A stretch of 64,000 nucleotides of DNA, from contig NZ_VFRA01000001.1 in the NCBI RefSeq assembly GCF_006788895.1, forward strand, positions 930,001 through 994,000. The letters are read 5' to 3'. Every line of letters begins with the position of its first letter. The stretch's first letter is position 1. This document shows, one piece after another, positions 1 to 9,012 of this stretch. This DNA is from Rhodoglobus vestalii (GTDB lineage Bacteria > Actinomycetota > Actinomycetes > Actinomycetales > Microbacteriaceae). The position numbers and the translations under genes are program-made. The notes under the pieces were generated by a model. It was given only the letters and a program-made list of their open reading frames with translations, was not told the DNA's origin and did no database searches.

Positions 1-733
1 CAGTATTGACGCCCGCATCTTTGCCGAGGCGAACCATGGTCTCAGCAAGCTCACGACTGCGCTCCGGGTTCTTCATGAAGGCGCCAGACCCGAACTTCAC
101 ATCGAGAACCAGAGCAGAGGTGCCTTCTGCGATCTTCTTGCTCATGATCGACGAGGCGATCAGCGGGATGGCCTCCACCGTGCCGGTGATGTCGCGCAGG
201 GCGTACAGTTTTTTGTCTGCCGGGGCGAGTCCAGATCCGGCGGCACAGATGACTCCACCGACTCCTCGCAGCTGCGCGTAGAACTCCTCATTGGTGAGGT
301 CTGCGCGCCAACCGGGAATACTCTCCAGCTTGTCGAGTGTGCCTCCCGTGTGGCCCAGACCGCGGCCGGAAAGCTGCGGCACTGCAACACCAAACGACGC
401 AACCAATGGCGCAAGCGGGAGGGTGATCTTGTCACCGACGCCACCGGTCGAGTGCTTATCGGTTGTTTCTTTGCCGAGTCCCTCAAAGCTGAGAGTCTCG
501 CCGCTGGCGATCATCGCCAGCGTCAGGTCACGAATCTCTTCGCGCTCCATACCGTTGATGAAGATTGCCATCGTCATGGCAGCCATCTGCTCGTCACCAA
601 CATAACCGCGAGTGTAGGCATCCACTAACCAGTTGATCTGGTCTGCCGTGAGTGTTCCTTTGTCTCGCTTCGTGTGGATGAGGTCGACAACGTCGAATCG
701 TTCGACCAGCTTCGCTTCTGCGCTGTTATTCAC
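1..733 (-). CDS. deoA: Thymidine/pyrimidine-nucleoside phosphorylase, N-terminal part (cut by window edge)
   Basis: Cytosolic enzyme that splits thymidine or related pyrimidine nucleosides with phosphate into base and (deoxy)ribose-1-phosphate. About 244 residues are visible; the C-terminal part lies beyond position 1. The phosphate-binding loop DKHSTGGVGD (about residues 92-101) is followed by GRGLGHTGGTLDKLES, both family hallmarks. The start is GTG at 731-733, with GAGGAG seven bases upstream, and it overlaps the end of cdd by 8 bases, so translation is probably coupled. Its place after a nucleoside ABC importer and cdd supports a salvage role. Thymidine versus broader pyrimidine specificity cannot be decided here. 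Confidence 0.93.
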   Translation of the reverse strand, partial: MNNSAEAKLVERFDVVDLIHTKRDKGTLTADQINWLVDAYTRGYVGDEQMAAMTMAIFINGMEREEIRDLTLAMIASGETLSFEGLGKETTDKHSTGGVGDKITLPLAPLVASFGVAVPQLSGRGLGHTGGTLDKLESIPGWRADLTNEEFYAQLRGVGGVICAAGSGLAPADKKLYALRDITGTVEAIPLIASSIMSKKIAEGTSALVLDVKFGSGAFMKNPERSRELAETMVRLGKDAGVNT

Positions 734-1142
734 CGTGGTACTCCTCAAGCGTTCGTGGCCCGAATGCGTCGGGAATCACTTCGTCAATCGTTTTGATGCC
801 AGAAACTGTTTCGAGCAGCATGCCTTCGGCCGAGTGTTCAAAGAGCAGCTGGCGGCAGCGCCCACACGGCATCAGGGCGTTGCCTTTACCGTCGATACAG
901 GTGAAGGCGACCAGCTTGCCGCCACCGGTCATGTGCAGCGATGACACGAGCGCACATTCGGCGCACAGTGTCAGCCCGTAGGAGGCATTCTCAACATTAG
1001 CCCCCGAAATTACTCGGCCGTCGTCGACAATTGCCGCGACCCCAACCGGAAACTTCGAATAGGGAACGTAGGCGTGACTGAGGGCATCAGTGGCGACGAC
1101 CCTCAGCGCATCCCAGTCAATTGATTGCGGCTCGATCGTCAT
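726..1142 (-). CDS. cdd: Cytidine deaminase
   Basis: Zinc enzyme converting cytidine and deoxycytidine to uridine and deoxyuridine in pyrimidine salvage. The 138 residues match the usual size of the short homotetrameric Cdd family. Zinc and catalytic motifs are visible: C60-A-E62 and C93-x-x-C96 within MPCGRCRQ; GANVENASYGLT is the conserved substrate-site segment. It lies 4 bases after the permease gene at 1147 and overlaps deoA, so it belongs to the import-salvage operon. Its product, (deoxy)uridine, is a substrate for the phosphorylase encoded next. Confidence 0.96.
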   Translation of the reverse strand: MTIEPQSIDWDALRVVATDALSHAYVPYSKFPVGVAAIVDDGRVISGANVENASYGLTLCAECALVSSLHMTGGGKLVAFTCIDGKGNALMPCGRCRQLLFEHSAEGMLLETVSGIKTIDEVIPDAFGPRTLEEYHGE

Positions 1143-1146
1143 AGCG

Positions 1147-2427
1147 TTACCCCTTTATATATGGTGTTCCGGATGCTGCTGGCGGCCTGGATTTTCCGAC
1201 CAGTCCGGCGACAGCAATGATCGTCACCACGTAGGGCAGCATAAGCATGAACTCGCTTGGCACCGGCGAACCCACAACGCTCAAAGCGTTTTGCAGGTTG
1301 CTGGCGAACCCGAACAACAGCGCGGCAAGGGTTGCTTTGATTGGATCCCAGCGCCCGAAAATCACGGCCGCAAGCGCGATAAAGCCGGCGCCAGCAGTGA
1401 CATCTTTACCGAATTGACCCGTCTGGCTCAGCGTGATGAACGCTCCACCGAGACCGGCGATTGCCCCGGCAAGGGCGACGTTCCAGAAGCGAGTGCGCGT
1501 GACATTGATGCCGACAGTGTCGGCAGCCTTGGGATGCTCTCCGACGGCACGCAAGCGCAGTCCCCAGCGAGTGCGATACATCGCAAAAGCCACGACCGCG
1601 ACGATCACGTAGAGCAGGTAGACGATCAACGTCTGCTTGAAGAGCACCGGCCCGATGAGGGGGATGCTGCTGAGGATAGGAATGGGGAGCTCCGAGAACC
1701 CTGCGGGGTTGTTCAACTGATCGGGGCTTTCTGCGAGCCACTGCGAGTAAAGGAATCCGGTGAGACCAGAGACCAACACGTTGATCACCACACCCACGAT
1801 TATCTGGTTGACGAGGTACTTAATCGAAAATACCGACAGCAGGAACGACACGAGCATTCCGGCAAGCGCGGCGGCAGCCAGGCCCGCAAATGGTGAAGCG
1901 GTAATGGTTCCCACGACGGCAGAAACGAATGCACCGGCCAGCAGTTGAGCTTCGATGGCGATGTTGACCACACCGACTCGCTCTGAAATAACGCCGCCAA
2001 GAGCACCGAAGACCAGCGGCACCGCCAAGACGAGGGCACCGGCAAAGAGTTCAGGAACTCGCAGCGTTGCATCGGCCGCGGCCCACGTGAGAAATCCGGT
2101 CAGAGCAAACACAGCACCAAGGATCGGGATCCAGATTGGCACCTTGCGGTCTTGCGAAATCATGAACGCTGAACCCACGGCGATGAGCGCCATCAGTATG
2201 GTCACGACGACACCGGTTGCCAGTGCCGGCAACTGAATTACTGGCAGACGGAACAGGTCGGTGCTTGTCGACAGGTCGAAGCCGGTCGGAGCGTCCTCAG
2301 CAAAGCCGATAAACAGCACTCCCGAGATTAGCGACACCAGCGCGAACGCAATCGGCATTTTCCAACTGCGACGGGTGATCTTCGAATCGGCGCGAGCCGA
2401 GTCTTCAGAGGTTTTGGTGAAAGTCAT
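1147..2427 (-). CDS. Nucleoside ABC transporter permease (second permease)
   Basis: Integral membrane permease of the BPD_transp_2 family, 426 residues with many hydrophobic segments. An N-terminal block of three or so helices (residues 25-125) precedes the conserved permease core, which includes GALGGVISERVGVVNIAIEA and GLRLRAVGEHPKAADTVGIN. The latter resembles the coupling region contacting the ATPase. It begins where the first permease ends (TAATG, one shared base). The family and the BMP lipoprotein upstream point to nucleoside uptake, like NupQ; the exact substrate is inferred from the adjacent cdd and deoA. Confidence 0.9.
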   Translation of the reverse strand: MTFTKTSEDSARADSKITRRSWKMPIAFALVSLISGVLFIGFAEDAPTGFDLSTSTDLFRLPVIQLPALATGVVVTILMALIAVGSAFMISQDRKVPIWIPILGAVFALTGFLTWAAADATLRVPELFAGALVLAVPLVFGALGGVISERVGVVNIAIEAQLLAGAFVSAVVGTITASPFAGLAAAALAGMLVSFLLSVFSIKYLVNQIIVGVVINVLVSGLTGFLYSQWLAESPDQLNNPAGFSELPIPILSSIPLIGPVLFKQTLIVYLLYVIVAVVAFAMYRTRWGLRLRAVGEHPKAADTVGINVTRTRFWNVALAGAIAGLGGAFITLSQTGQFGKDVTAGAGFIALAAVIFGRWDPIKATLAALLFGFASNLQNALSVVGSPVPSEFMLMLPYVVTIIAVAGLVGKSRPPAASGTPYIKG

Positions 2428-3683
2428 TAGCCAACCACCTTCTTTGCACGGGCACCGGGTTTCGGCAGGCGGAACACCGCACGAACGAGCGGCGGTGCAG
2501 CAATAAAGAGAACAATGAGGGATTGAACAACCAGGACGATATCAATCGGGATGCTCTGGGAGGCTTGCATCGTGAAGCCACCGGCTTTGAAGGCTCCGAA
2601 CAGGATGCCAGCGGCGAAGGTGCCCCACGGGGTCGAACGACCGAGGAGCGCCACGGTGATGGCATCGAATCCGATGCCGGCATCCACACCAGAGGTGAAC
2701 CCGCTGGTAGTTGTTCCCAGAACTTCGGTGCTCGCAGCGAGACCGGCATAACCACCGGCGATCAGCATGACGTAGACGTAGAGTCGTTCAACCTTGATAC
2801 CGGCAACCCGTGCAGCGTGAGGGTTGAGCCCTACAGCACGAAACTTGAAGCCAAGGCTCGAGCGGTCAATCAACCACCAGGCCAAGACCGTTGCGGCGAT
2901 GACCAGGATGAATCCCCAGTGCACCTTGAAGCCGTCACCGAAAAGAGGCGGCAGAATGGCGGTGTCGGCAGCCGGCGGCGTCTTGGGGTTGCTCGAACCG
3001 GGGTTCTTGAGCAGGTCGGTTCGCAGCAAGAAGCTGATCAGGTAGTACGCGATGTAGTTGAGCATGATCGTGACGATCACCTCGTGCGCGCCGGTACGCG
3101 CTTTCAGTAGACCAGCGATGCCACCCCAGAGGGCACCACCGATGATTCCCATGGTTACGGCCACGATGACGTGCAGCACGATGGGGAGATCCCAGGTGAA
3201 GCTTGCGTAACCCGCAAAAGCCGCGCCCACAATGATCTGTCCACGGCCACCAATGTTGAACAGTCCGACGCGGAACGCGATCGCGACGCCGAGTCCCGCA
3301 GCGATCAGCGGTGTCGCGAACACGAGTGTCTGAGTTAGGGGCCTGATTCCAGAAAGGAAGTCGTCGCGGCGGAAGTCGTAAATCGATCCTTGGAACAGCG
3401 CCAAGTAGGCACCACCAACAGCACTCCCAATGGCCGCAAAGAGATCGCCCGGGCGATCAAAGAAGTAGCTGGCTGCGTCTTGCACATCAGAATCGGTGAG
3501 TGCGATGAGCACACCACCAATCAGAATGGCAAGGACGATGGCCAGTAGGGAGAGTAGCGCATTGCCGGAGGTAATCTCACGGAAGGCGTTCGTCCACCGT
3601 GCTGTGTCCTGTTGGCTCTCTGAGTTTTTGGCACCATCTGTCATGGCCGACTCTTCGGACTTCTGCGGTTGTGGCTCACTCAT
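2427..3683 (-). CDS. Nucleoside ABC transporter permease (first permease)
   Basis: Integral membrane permease, 418 residues, partner of the next permease and NupP-like by arrangement. Hydrophobic segments cover residues 38-65, 78-100 and most of 115-400. The core contains ATPLIAAGLGVAIAFRVGLF, FNIGGRGQIIVGA and FRAVGLNPHAARVAGI, typical of BPD_transp_2 permeases for nucleosides or sugars. The ATG overlaps the end of the ATPase gene (3680-3683, ATGA), and its stop overlaps the next start, so the three transport genes are translationally coupled. The polar N-terminal 35 residues are probably cytoplasmic. Confidence 0.9.
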   Translation of the reverse strand: MSEPQPQKSEESAMTDGAKNSESQQDTARWTNAFREITSGNALLSLLAIVLAILIGGVLIALTDSDVQDAASYFFDRPGDLFAAIGSAVGGAYLALFQGSIYDFRRDDFLSGIRPLTQTLVFATPLIAAGLGVAIAFRVGLFNIGGRGQIIVGAAFAGYASFTWDLPIVLHVIVAVTMGIIGGALWGGIAGLLKARTGAHEVIVTIMLNYIAYYLISFLLRTDLLKNPGSSNPKTPPAADTAILPPLFGDGFKVHWGFILVIAATVLAWWLIDRSSLGFKFRAVGLNPHAARVAGIKVERLYVYVMLIAGGYAGLAASTEVLGTTTSGFTSGVDAGIGFDAITVALLGRSTPWGTFAAGILFGAFKAGGFTMQASQSIPIDIVLVVQSLIVLFIAAPPLVRAVFRLPKPGARAKKVVG

Positions 3684-5194
3684 GCTGCCTCCTCCGTGAC
3701 ACGTTCGCCAGCCATCATGAGGCCGAGCTGTTCACGGGGAGTATCCGCCGGAACGATTCCAACAATTTTGCCCTTGTACATAACCGCGATGCGGTCAGCC
3801 AGGGAAGAAACTTCATCGAGCTCCGTCGACACCACGATCACGGGGAGACCCCGGTCACGAACACCAACGATTTGCTCGTGCACGAACTCAATCGAGCCTA
3901 CGTCGAGGCCACGAGTGGGCTGCGAAACAACCAACAGCGAAAGCTCGCGGCTCAATTCTCGAGCAAGCACAACTTTTTGCTGGTTACCGCCAGACAATTG
4001 AGACACACTCTCATGAATCCCCTGCGCTCGAATGTCAAACGACTCAAGCTTGTCACCAGCAAAATCGTTGAGCACATCTGTCTGCAGTGTGCCGTACTTT
4101 ACGAAGGGCGCACCATCGCTGCGATCCAGCATGAGGTTCTCCGCAATCGTGAATCCTCCAACAAGGCCATCAAGCGTGCGGTCCTCCGGGACATAGCCGA
4201 CGCCCTCGTCCAATATCTGGCGTGCGTTGAGCCCCTGAAGTTCCTTACCGTTCAGCTTGATCGAACCCGATGCCCGATCCTGCATTCCCAAGAGTGCTTT
4301 AGCGAGCTCGGTTTGTCCGTTTCCCTGCACCCCAGCGATCGCGAGGATCTCACCGCCCTGCACCGTGAAGCTCAAGTCGTTCACGACGCGGTTGCCGTAC
4401 TCATCAGCAATCGTCAGCGAGTCGATGATGAGGGCGTTGTCAGTCAGCTTGGCCGGGGCCTTGTCGATCGTGAGATCAACGGCACGGCCCACCATGAGCG
4501 AAGCAAGTTCTTCTTTGCCCGCGCCGGGGTCTGCTTCAGCAACAACCTTGCCCAAGCGGATGACCGTGATGCGATCAGCGACCTCACGCACCTCACGCAG
4601 CTTGTGCGTGATGAAAACGATGGACGTGCCCTCTGACTTGAGTTGGCGCATGATCGCCATGAACTCGTCAGTCTCTTGAGGCGTGAGCACCGCAGTCGGC
4701 TCGTCGAACACAAGGATCTTGGCCTCGCGGGAGAGCGCCTTCACGATTTCGACACGCTGCTGAACCCCGACGGGAAGATCCTCAACGAGCGCATCGGGGT
4801 CGATGTCGAAGCCGAATCGCACTGAGATCTCGCGTACGAGTGTTCGCGCGGCCTCCAAGTTCAGCAGTCCGGGCCCGTAAACCTCTTCGTGACCGAGTGC
4901 CACATTCTCTGCGACCGTGAAAACGGGGATCAACATGAAGTGCTGGTGGACCATGCCAATTCCGGAACGCATCGCGTCTCCGGGGCCGGCAAAGTGGCGC
5001 ACCTCGTCGTCAATGAGGATCTCGCCCTCTTCGGCCTGATACAGCCCATAGAGCACATTCATCAACGTTGACTTGCCCGCGCCGTTCTCACCGAGGAGGC
5101 AGTGGATTTCTCCCTCTTCGACTGTGAGATCTATCTGGTCGTTCGCGATTAGGTCACCGAAGCGCTTGGTTATACCCCGCAGCTCAAGCTTCAC
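3680..5194 (-). CDS. Nucleoside ABC transporter ATP-binding protein (two ATPase domains)
   Basis: Cytoplasmic ATPase energising the permease pair, 504 residues with two tandem ABC domains. Domain 1 has Walker A GENGAGKST (near residue 36), an atypical signature region PVGVQQR and Walker B LVFDEPTAVL. Domain 2 has a degenerate Walker A (AGVQGNGQTE), signature LSGGNQQK and LVVSQPTRGLD in place of a canonical Walker B. A degenerate second half is usual for sugar and nucleoside ATPases of this class. The GTG start follows GAGGAG. A hairpin and a possible internal promoter separate it from the lipoprotein gene upstream. Confidence 0.93.
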   Translation of the reverse strand: MKLELRGITKRFGDLIANDQIDLTVEEGEIHCLLGENGAGKSTLMNVLYGLYQAEEGEILIDDEVRHFAGPGDAMRSGIGMVHQHFMLIPVFTVAENVALGHEEVYGPGLLNLEAARTLVREISVRFGFDIDPDALVEDLPVGVQQRVEIVKALSREAKILVFDEPTAVLTPQETDEFMAIMRQLKSEGTSIVFITHKLREVREVADRITVIRLGKVVAEADPGAGKEELASLMVGRAVDLTIDKAPAKLTDNALIIDSLTIADEYGNRVVNDLSFTVQGGEILAIAGVQGNGQTELAKALLGMQDRASGSIKLNGKELQGLNARQILDEGVGYVPEDRTLDGLVGGFTIAENLMLDRSDGAPFVKYGTLQTDVLNDFAGDKLESFDIRAQGIHESVSQLSGGNQQKVVLARELSRELSLLVVSQPTRGLDVGSIEFVHEQIVGVRDRGLPVIVVSTELDEVSSLADRIAVMYKGKIVGIVPADTPREQLGLMMAGERVTEEAA

Positions 5195-5247
5195 AATCTC
5201 TCCTCAGTGCTGTACCGGCATCGTCGCCGTAGTCGTTCGGTCTCAAA

Positions 5248-5275
5248 AGAATAGCGTCAGAAAATGAGTTGACAG
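5248..5275 (-). promoter_or_regulatory. Possible promoter upstream of the ABC ATPase gene
   Basis: On the minus strand a CTGTCA box (5270-5275) and a TATTCT box (5248-5253) are separated by 16 bases, a fair match to a housekeeping promoter. It lies between the hairpin after the BMP gene and the ATPase start, so it could let the ATPase and permeases be transcribed separately from the lipoprotein. This is from inspection only. Confidence 0.35.
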
Positions 5276-5277
5276 AC

Positions 5278-5309
5278 GAGGGGGGCTGACCCTCAGGCCA
5301 GCCCCCCTC
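5278..5309 (-). terminator. Hairpin after the BMP gene (terminator or attenuator)
   Basis: A perfect 11-bp stem (GAGGGGGGCTG, 5278-5288, with CAGCCCCCCTC, 5299-5309) and a 10-base loop lie 12 bases after the BMP stop codon. There is no clean T-run on either side. Its position between a binding-protein gene and its transporter genes suggests partial termination or mRNA protection, which would keep the lipoprotein in excess over the membrane components. Confidence 0.55.
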
Positions 5310-5321
5310 AGATCTCTGTGG

Positions 5322-6419
5322 CTAGTTGAGGTAGGACTCTACGGCGATGTCGCCGGAGATGATGCCATCCTTTACGGTGACGAGCTCAGCCTCGAGTTCG
5401 CCATCAACCATCGACTCGAACTCGTGGAACGGTGCGATACCGACTCCACCGTTTTCGAGAGTTCCCACGTAGGGGGTGGTGTCGAGCGATCCCGCAGATG
5501 CTTCCATGACGACGTCTTCAACAGCAACACTGATCTGCTTAAGAATCGAGGTGAGGAAGAGATCTGCAGCAGATGGCTCGGTTTCGGTCAGGTCAGCGTC
5601 GACGCCGATCACTGCGATGTTCGCACCGGAGTCACGAATTGCTTCGACCGCGCTCTGGAAGATCGGACCACCAACGGGCAGAAGTACATCTGCATCCTGG
5701 TCGATCAGGTTCTGTGCTGCTGCACGAGAGTCGGTTCCGGGAGCAAAGCTACCGATGAACGTTCCGTCCTGTGCTGCCTGATCCCAACCGAGGAGCTTGA
5801 CTGCTGTACCCTTTTCGGAGTTGTAGTAGTCAACACCCTGGGCTGCGCCATCCATGAAGATCGAGACGGTCGGGAAGTTCATTCCGCCATAGGTTCCGAC
5901 AACGCCCGACTCCGAGTAGCTCGCTGCGGCGTAGCCCGCGAGGAATGCGGCGTCAGCGGTGTTGAAGAGAATCGGCTTGATGTTGTCTGCGTCCACAGCA
6001 CCGTCAAAGTCGTTGTCGGCCGCGTCATCAACGATCGCGAACTTGATCTCGGGGTTTGCGGTAGCAAACTCGACCGTTGCAGCGGAGAGGTTGAACCCGA
6101 CCGTGAAGATCAGGTCGCAGCCCTCAGCGATGAGGCTCTCGATGTTCGGGGCGTAGTCTGCGTCGCTGGTCGACTCAACGGTGAGGAAGTCGACGCCGAG
6201 CTCGTTCGCTCCAGCCTCAAGTCCTTCATAACCGAGCTGGTTGAACGACTTGTCATCGAACCCGCCGGCGTCAGAAACCATGCAGGGAAGGAAGTCGAGC
6301 GCTTCGCCCGATTCGTCTCCGGACTCTTCGGGTGCTGCGGCGCAACCGGCGAGTACGAGTGCGCTCGTTGCCACGAGCGCCATGCCGCTGAGTGTGCGGC
6401 CGTGAGTGCTGATTCTCAA
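5322..6419 (-). CDS. BMP-family nucleoside-binding lipoprotein
   Basis: Extracellular lipid-anchored receptor of the basic membrane protein family, delivering nucleosides to the ABC permeases encoded downstream. I place the start at TTG 6417-6419, eight bases after GGAGGA. This gives 365 residues beginning with a short basic stretch and a hydrophobic segment ending in lipobox LAGC; an ATG at 6470 would add 17 residues lacking signal-peptide character. After the lipobox come an acidic linker and the BMP motif DKSFNQLGYEGLE. The body contains FAIVDDAAD, GTYGGMNFPTV and VIGVDADLTE, as in purine- and pyrimidine-nucleoside receptors. The exact ligand is not determinable. Confidence 0.92.
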   Translation of the reverse strand: MRISTHGRTLSGMALVATSALVLAGCAAAPEESGDESGEALDFLPCMVSDAGGFDDKSFNQLGYEGLEAGANELGVDFLTVESTSDADYAPNIESLIAEGCDLIFTVGFNLSAATVEFATANPEIKFAIVDDAADNDFDGAVDADNIKPILFNTADAAFLAGYAAASYSESGVVGTYGGMNFPTVSIFMDGAAQGVDYYNSEKGTAVKLLGWDQAAQDGTFIGSFAPGTDSRAAAQNLIDQDADVLLPVGGPIFQSAVEAIRDSGANIAVIGVDADLTETEPSAADLFLTSILKQISVAVEDVVMEASAGSLDTTPYVGTLENGGVGIAPFHEFESMVDGELEAELVTVKDGIISGDIAVESYLN

Positions 6420-6438
6420 GGTGTCCTCCAAGATGCTG

Positions 6439-6457
6439 TTCGACAGAAATTGTCGAA
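6439..6457. promoter_or_regulatory. Palindrome in the BMP leader (candidate operator)
   Basis: A perfect inverted repeat, TTCGACA (6439-6445) and TGTCGAA (6451-6457) around five bases, lies 19 bases upstream of the TTG start of the BMP gene. Its arms and spacing are typical of a dimeric repressor site. No regulator gene lies beside it in this window. A nucleoside-responsive repressor is a guess from the regulated genes. Confidence 0.5.
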
Positions 6458-6549
6458 ACATAACGAACATACGCTACCTAATAACCGGCCAAATAATGGT
6501 GCGAATATGAGCGCTGACGCCGAAAGGTTACAAAGGCGAAACTACGCGG

Positions 6550-7671
6550 TCACAAGACGTCGTTTCGACCCGAGATTTTGAGCGCATCCACCACAGATTT
6601 GACGCGCTGAGCGTTTGCGGTCGTGGTAACCAACAAAGCATCGGGAGTATCGACCACAACGATGTCATTCACCCCAATGAGAGAAATCAGACGGCCTGTC
6701 TGACTGATCACGACACCGGTAGATTTGTCGGCAAGCACACGCGCGTTTTCACCCAAGATTGCTAGGTCAGATTTGCGACCACCCGAGTGCAATTTTGCGA
6801 TCGAGGCGAAGTCACCAACGTCATCCCAGTCAAAGTCTCCCGGCACAACCACGAGCCGACCCTCCGCTGCAGCAGGCTCGGCAACGGTGTAGTCAATGGC
6901 GATCTTCGACAACTGCGGCCAGACGCGGTCGACCACAGCATCCCGAACTGGCGTGTCCCACACCTCAGCAAGTTCGGTTAACCCGGCGAGCAGTTCTGGT
7001 TCTGCTCTGCCCAGTTGCTCGAGCAGAACATCGGCACGGGAAATAAACATGCCGCCGTTCCAGAGGTAATCGCCGCTGGCCAGGTACGCCTGCGCGGTCT
7101 CAAAGTCGGGCTTCTCTACGAACGACTCCACAGAAACGGCGCTGGGAGCATCGTCGATGTCAATAGCCTTCCCGCAGTGAATGTAACCAAACCCGATTGT
7201 GGGCTCCGACGGGGTGATCCCAATCGCGGCAATGAAACCGGCGTTCGCGACCGCAATCGCCTCGCGCACACTGCGACGAAAACCTCGGATATCGCGGATC
7301 ACATGGTCAGCAGCAAACGACCCGATAACCACATTCGGATCACGCTTCAGCAAAATTGCCGCCGCGAGACCGATCGCTGCTGACGAATCTTTTGGTTCAC
7401 TCTCGAGCACGATATTTGGATCGCTGAGTTCGGGAAGCTGGCTTTCTACCGCAGCACGGTGCGCGCGCCCGGTGACAACCATGATGCGGTCGGCCCCAGA
7501 AATGGGCACCAGGCGATCCCAGGTGTCACGGAGAAGGGTCTGACCCGAACCAGTGAGGTCATGCAAGAACTTAGGCGCATCGGCTCGCGAGAGTGGCCAC
7601 AGCCGTGATCCGATTCCGCCGGCGGGGATCACGCTATAAAAATTGTCAAACGGGACCTGATGTGGACTCAT
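6550..7671 (-). CDS. manC: Mannose-1-phosphate guanylyltransferase
   Basis: Makes GDP-mannose from GTP and mannose-1-phosphate, the donor for mannosyl lipids and glycans. The 373-residue protein opens with the nucleotidyltransferase signature PAGGIGSRLWPLSR (residues 16-29) and has FVEKPDF near residue 190; DFDWDDVGDF follows in the second half. It lacks the C-terminal isomerase half of long bifunctional enzymes, so it is the short form. It is divergent from a GT4 glycosyltransferase 81 bases away, a plausible user of GDP-mannose. It ends 131 bases before the BMP gene on the same strand, with no sign of functional linkage. Confidence 0.92.
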   Translation of the reverse strand: MSPHQVPFDNFYSVIPAGGIGSRLWPLSRADAPKFLHDLTGSGQTLLRDTWDRLVPISGADRIMVVTGRAHRAAVESQLPELSDPNIVLESEPKDSSAAIGLAAAILLKRDPNVVIGSFAADHVIRDIRGFRRSVREAIAVANAGFIAAIGITPSEPTIGFGYIHCGKAIDIDDAPSAVSVESFVEKPDFETAQAYLASGDYLWNGGMFISRADVLLEQLGRAEPELLAGLTELAEVWDTPVRDAVVDRVWPQLSKIAIDYTVAEPAAAEGRLVVVPGDFDWDDVGDFASIAKLHSGGRKSDLAILGENARVLADKSTGVVISQTGRLISLIGVNDIVVVDTPDALLVTTTANAQRVKSVVDALKISGRNDVL

Positions 7672-7752
7672 GCTTCCACCTTAGACTTCAGCGCTCGTTA
7701 ACTTCTTGGTTTTCCGCACCTCCTAGCGTGAGCAACACGACAACCGATTGAG

Positions 7753-8934
7753 GTGCTGAATTTGCGGGTCGCCATCGTTAGTGAGAGCTTTCTGCCCACC
7801 GTTAATGGAGTCACGAACAGCGTTCGGAAGGTTCTCGACTATCTGAGCGCTCACGGCCATCAGGCGATCGTGATTTGCCCGGCCGCTGGTGCACCCAGCA
7901 CCTATGGTGGCTTCAGGGTTCATTCGGTGCCGGCGTTGGCCTACCGCCAATTTCCGGTGGGACTCCCCAACCCACAGGTTCATCGGCTGCTTTCCGGCTT
8001 TCAACCCGATGTGGTGCACGCCGCCGCACCGTTCATGCTCGGAGCGCAAGCCATTGCTTCAGCCAACCGGCTCGGCATCCCTACCGTGGCAATCTTTCAG
8101 ACGGATGTAGCGGGATACGCCCGCCGCAATCACCTAGGTCCGGCCACGAAACTGGCGTGGCGAATCGTGCGCTGGATTCACGACGGTGCCCAACTCACTC
8201 TCGCACCCTCGAGCACCGCCATGTCAGACCTGCAAGAAATCGGCCTCACCAGACTGCAACGTTGGGGCCGCGGTGTTGATCTCACGATGTATCACCCGGC
8301 AAAAAAACTGTCTTGGGCGACAGTCAAGCTTCGCAAACGGCTCGCGCCTCAGGGGGAAGTCGTGGTCGGCTACGTCGGCCGCATAGCACCCGAGAAACAG
8401 GTGGAGCGCCTTCGAGCACTACATGGGCTCACGGGAGTGCGGGTGGTAATCGTTGGTGACGGCCCAGCCGTGCCTTCTGTCACCAGAGCTCTTGCCGGCA
8501 TCCCGGTTACGTGGCTCGGTAAATTGAGCGGTGAAGACTTAGCCACGGCCTACGCTGCGTGTGATGTTTTTGTGCACACCGGCACAGAGGAGACCTTCGG
8601 CCAGACGATTCAGGAGGCGCACTCAGCGGGGCTCCCGGTCGTGGCGCCGCGCTCTGGTGGCCCGATTGACCTGGTTGATCATGGCACAAACGGCTTCCTC
8701 TATGAGCCCGACAATGAGGACCAGCTTCGCGCCTACGTTGAAGCGCTCACTATCGACCGCGAACTGCGGACCAGAATGGGTGAAGCCGGCCGACGCGCGG
8801 TTCTCGGTAAATCGTGGGACGGTGTCTGCACCCAACTACTGCACCACTACGACGCGACCATCGCCGCCTTCTCTGCCGACACGGCGCACTCGCTGGTGCT
8901 GAAGACGCAGCGTGGTGAAAAGCTTCCCCGATGA
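7753..8934 (+). CDS. GT4-family glycosyltransferase, probably GDP-mannose-dependent mannosyltransferase
   Basis: A retaining GT-B glycosyltransferase of 393 residues. The N-terminal domain starts RVAIVSESFLPTVNGVTNSV, as in actinobacterial mannosyltransferases of the PimB/MgtA type. The C-terminal nucleotide-sugar domain has GYVGRIAPEKQVERL (near 205) and the EX7E region EETFGQTIQEAHSAGLPVVA. GTG at 7753 is the longest start; TTG at 7762 lies eight bases after GAGG and is a strong alternative. The divergent manC gene supports GDP-mannose as donor. The acceptor (phosphatidylinositol mannoside, a glycolipid or another) cannot be read from the sequence. Confidence 0.85.
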   Translation: MLNLRVAIVSESFLPTVNGVTNSVRKVLDYLSAHGHQAIVICPAAGAPSTYGGFRVHSVPALAYRQFPVGLPNPQVHRLLSGFQPDVVHAAAPFMLGAQAIASANRLGIPTVAIFQTDVAGYARRNHLGPATKLAWRIVRWIHDGAQLTLAPSSTAMSDLQEIGLTRLQRWGRGVDLTMYHPAKKLSWATVKLRKRLAPQGEVVVGYVGRIAPEKQVERLRALHGLTGVRVVIVGDGPAVPSVTRALAGIPVTWLGKLSGEDLATAYAACDVFVHTGTEETFGQTIQEAHSAGLPVVAPRSGGPIDLVDHGTNGFLYEPDNEDQLRAYVEALTIDRELRTRMGEAGRRAVLGKSWDGVCTQLLHHYDATIAAFSADTAHSLVLKTQRGEKLPR

Positions 8935-9012
8935 CGAGAAAGCCCTCCCGTTAACTTCCCCTGAATTCGCGAAAACTTAGCTGAATACGGTCTCTTTAGG
9001 CTGAGAGGGGAA

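Noticed and set aside
3680..5194. Second ATPase half of the importer as a mutated domain
   Set aside because: Degenerate second Walker motifs are usual in this nucleoside/sugar ATPase family.
6439..6457. Palindrome before the BMP gene as an SOS (LexA) box
   Set aside because: The actinobacterial box is CGAAC-N4-GTTCG; here the arms are TTCGACA/TGTCGAA around five bases, and the genes are not DNA-repair genes.
5424..6581. 385-residue plus-strand frame opposite the BMP gene
   Set aside because: Antisense to a well-supported lipoprotein gene, with a Cys/Arg/Val-rich composition and no motif.
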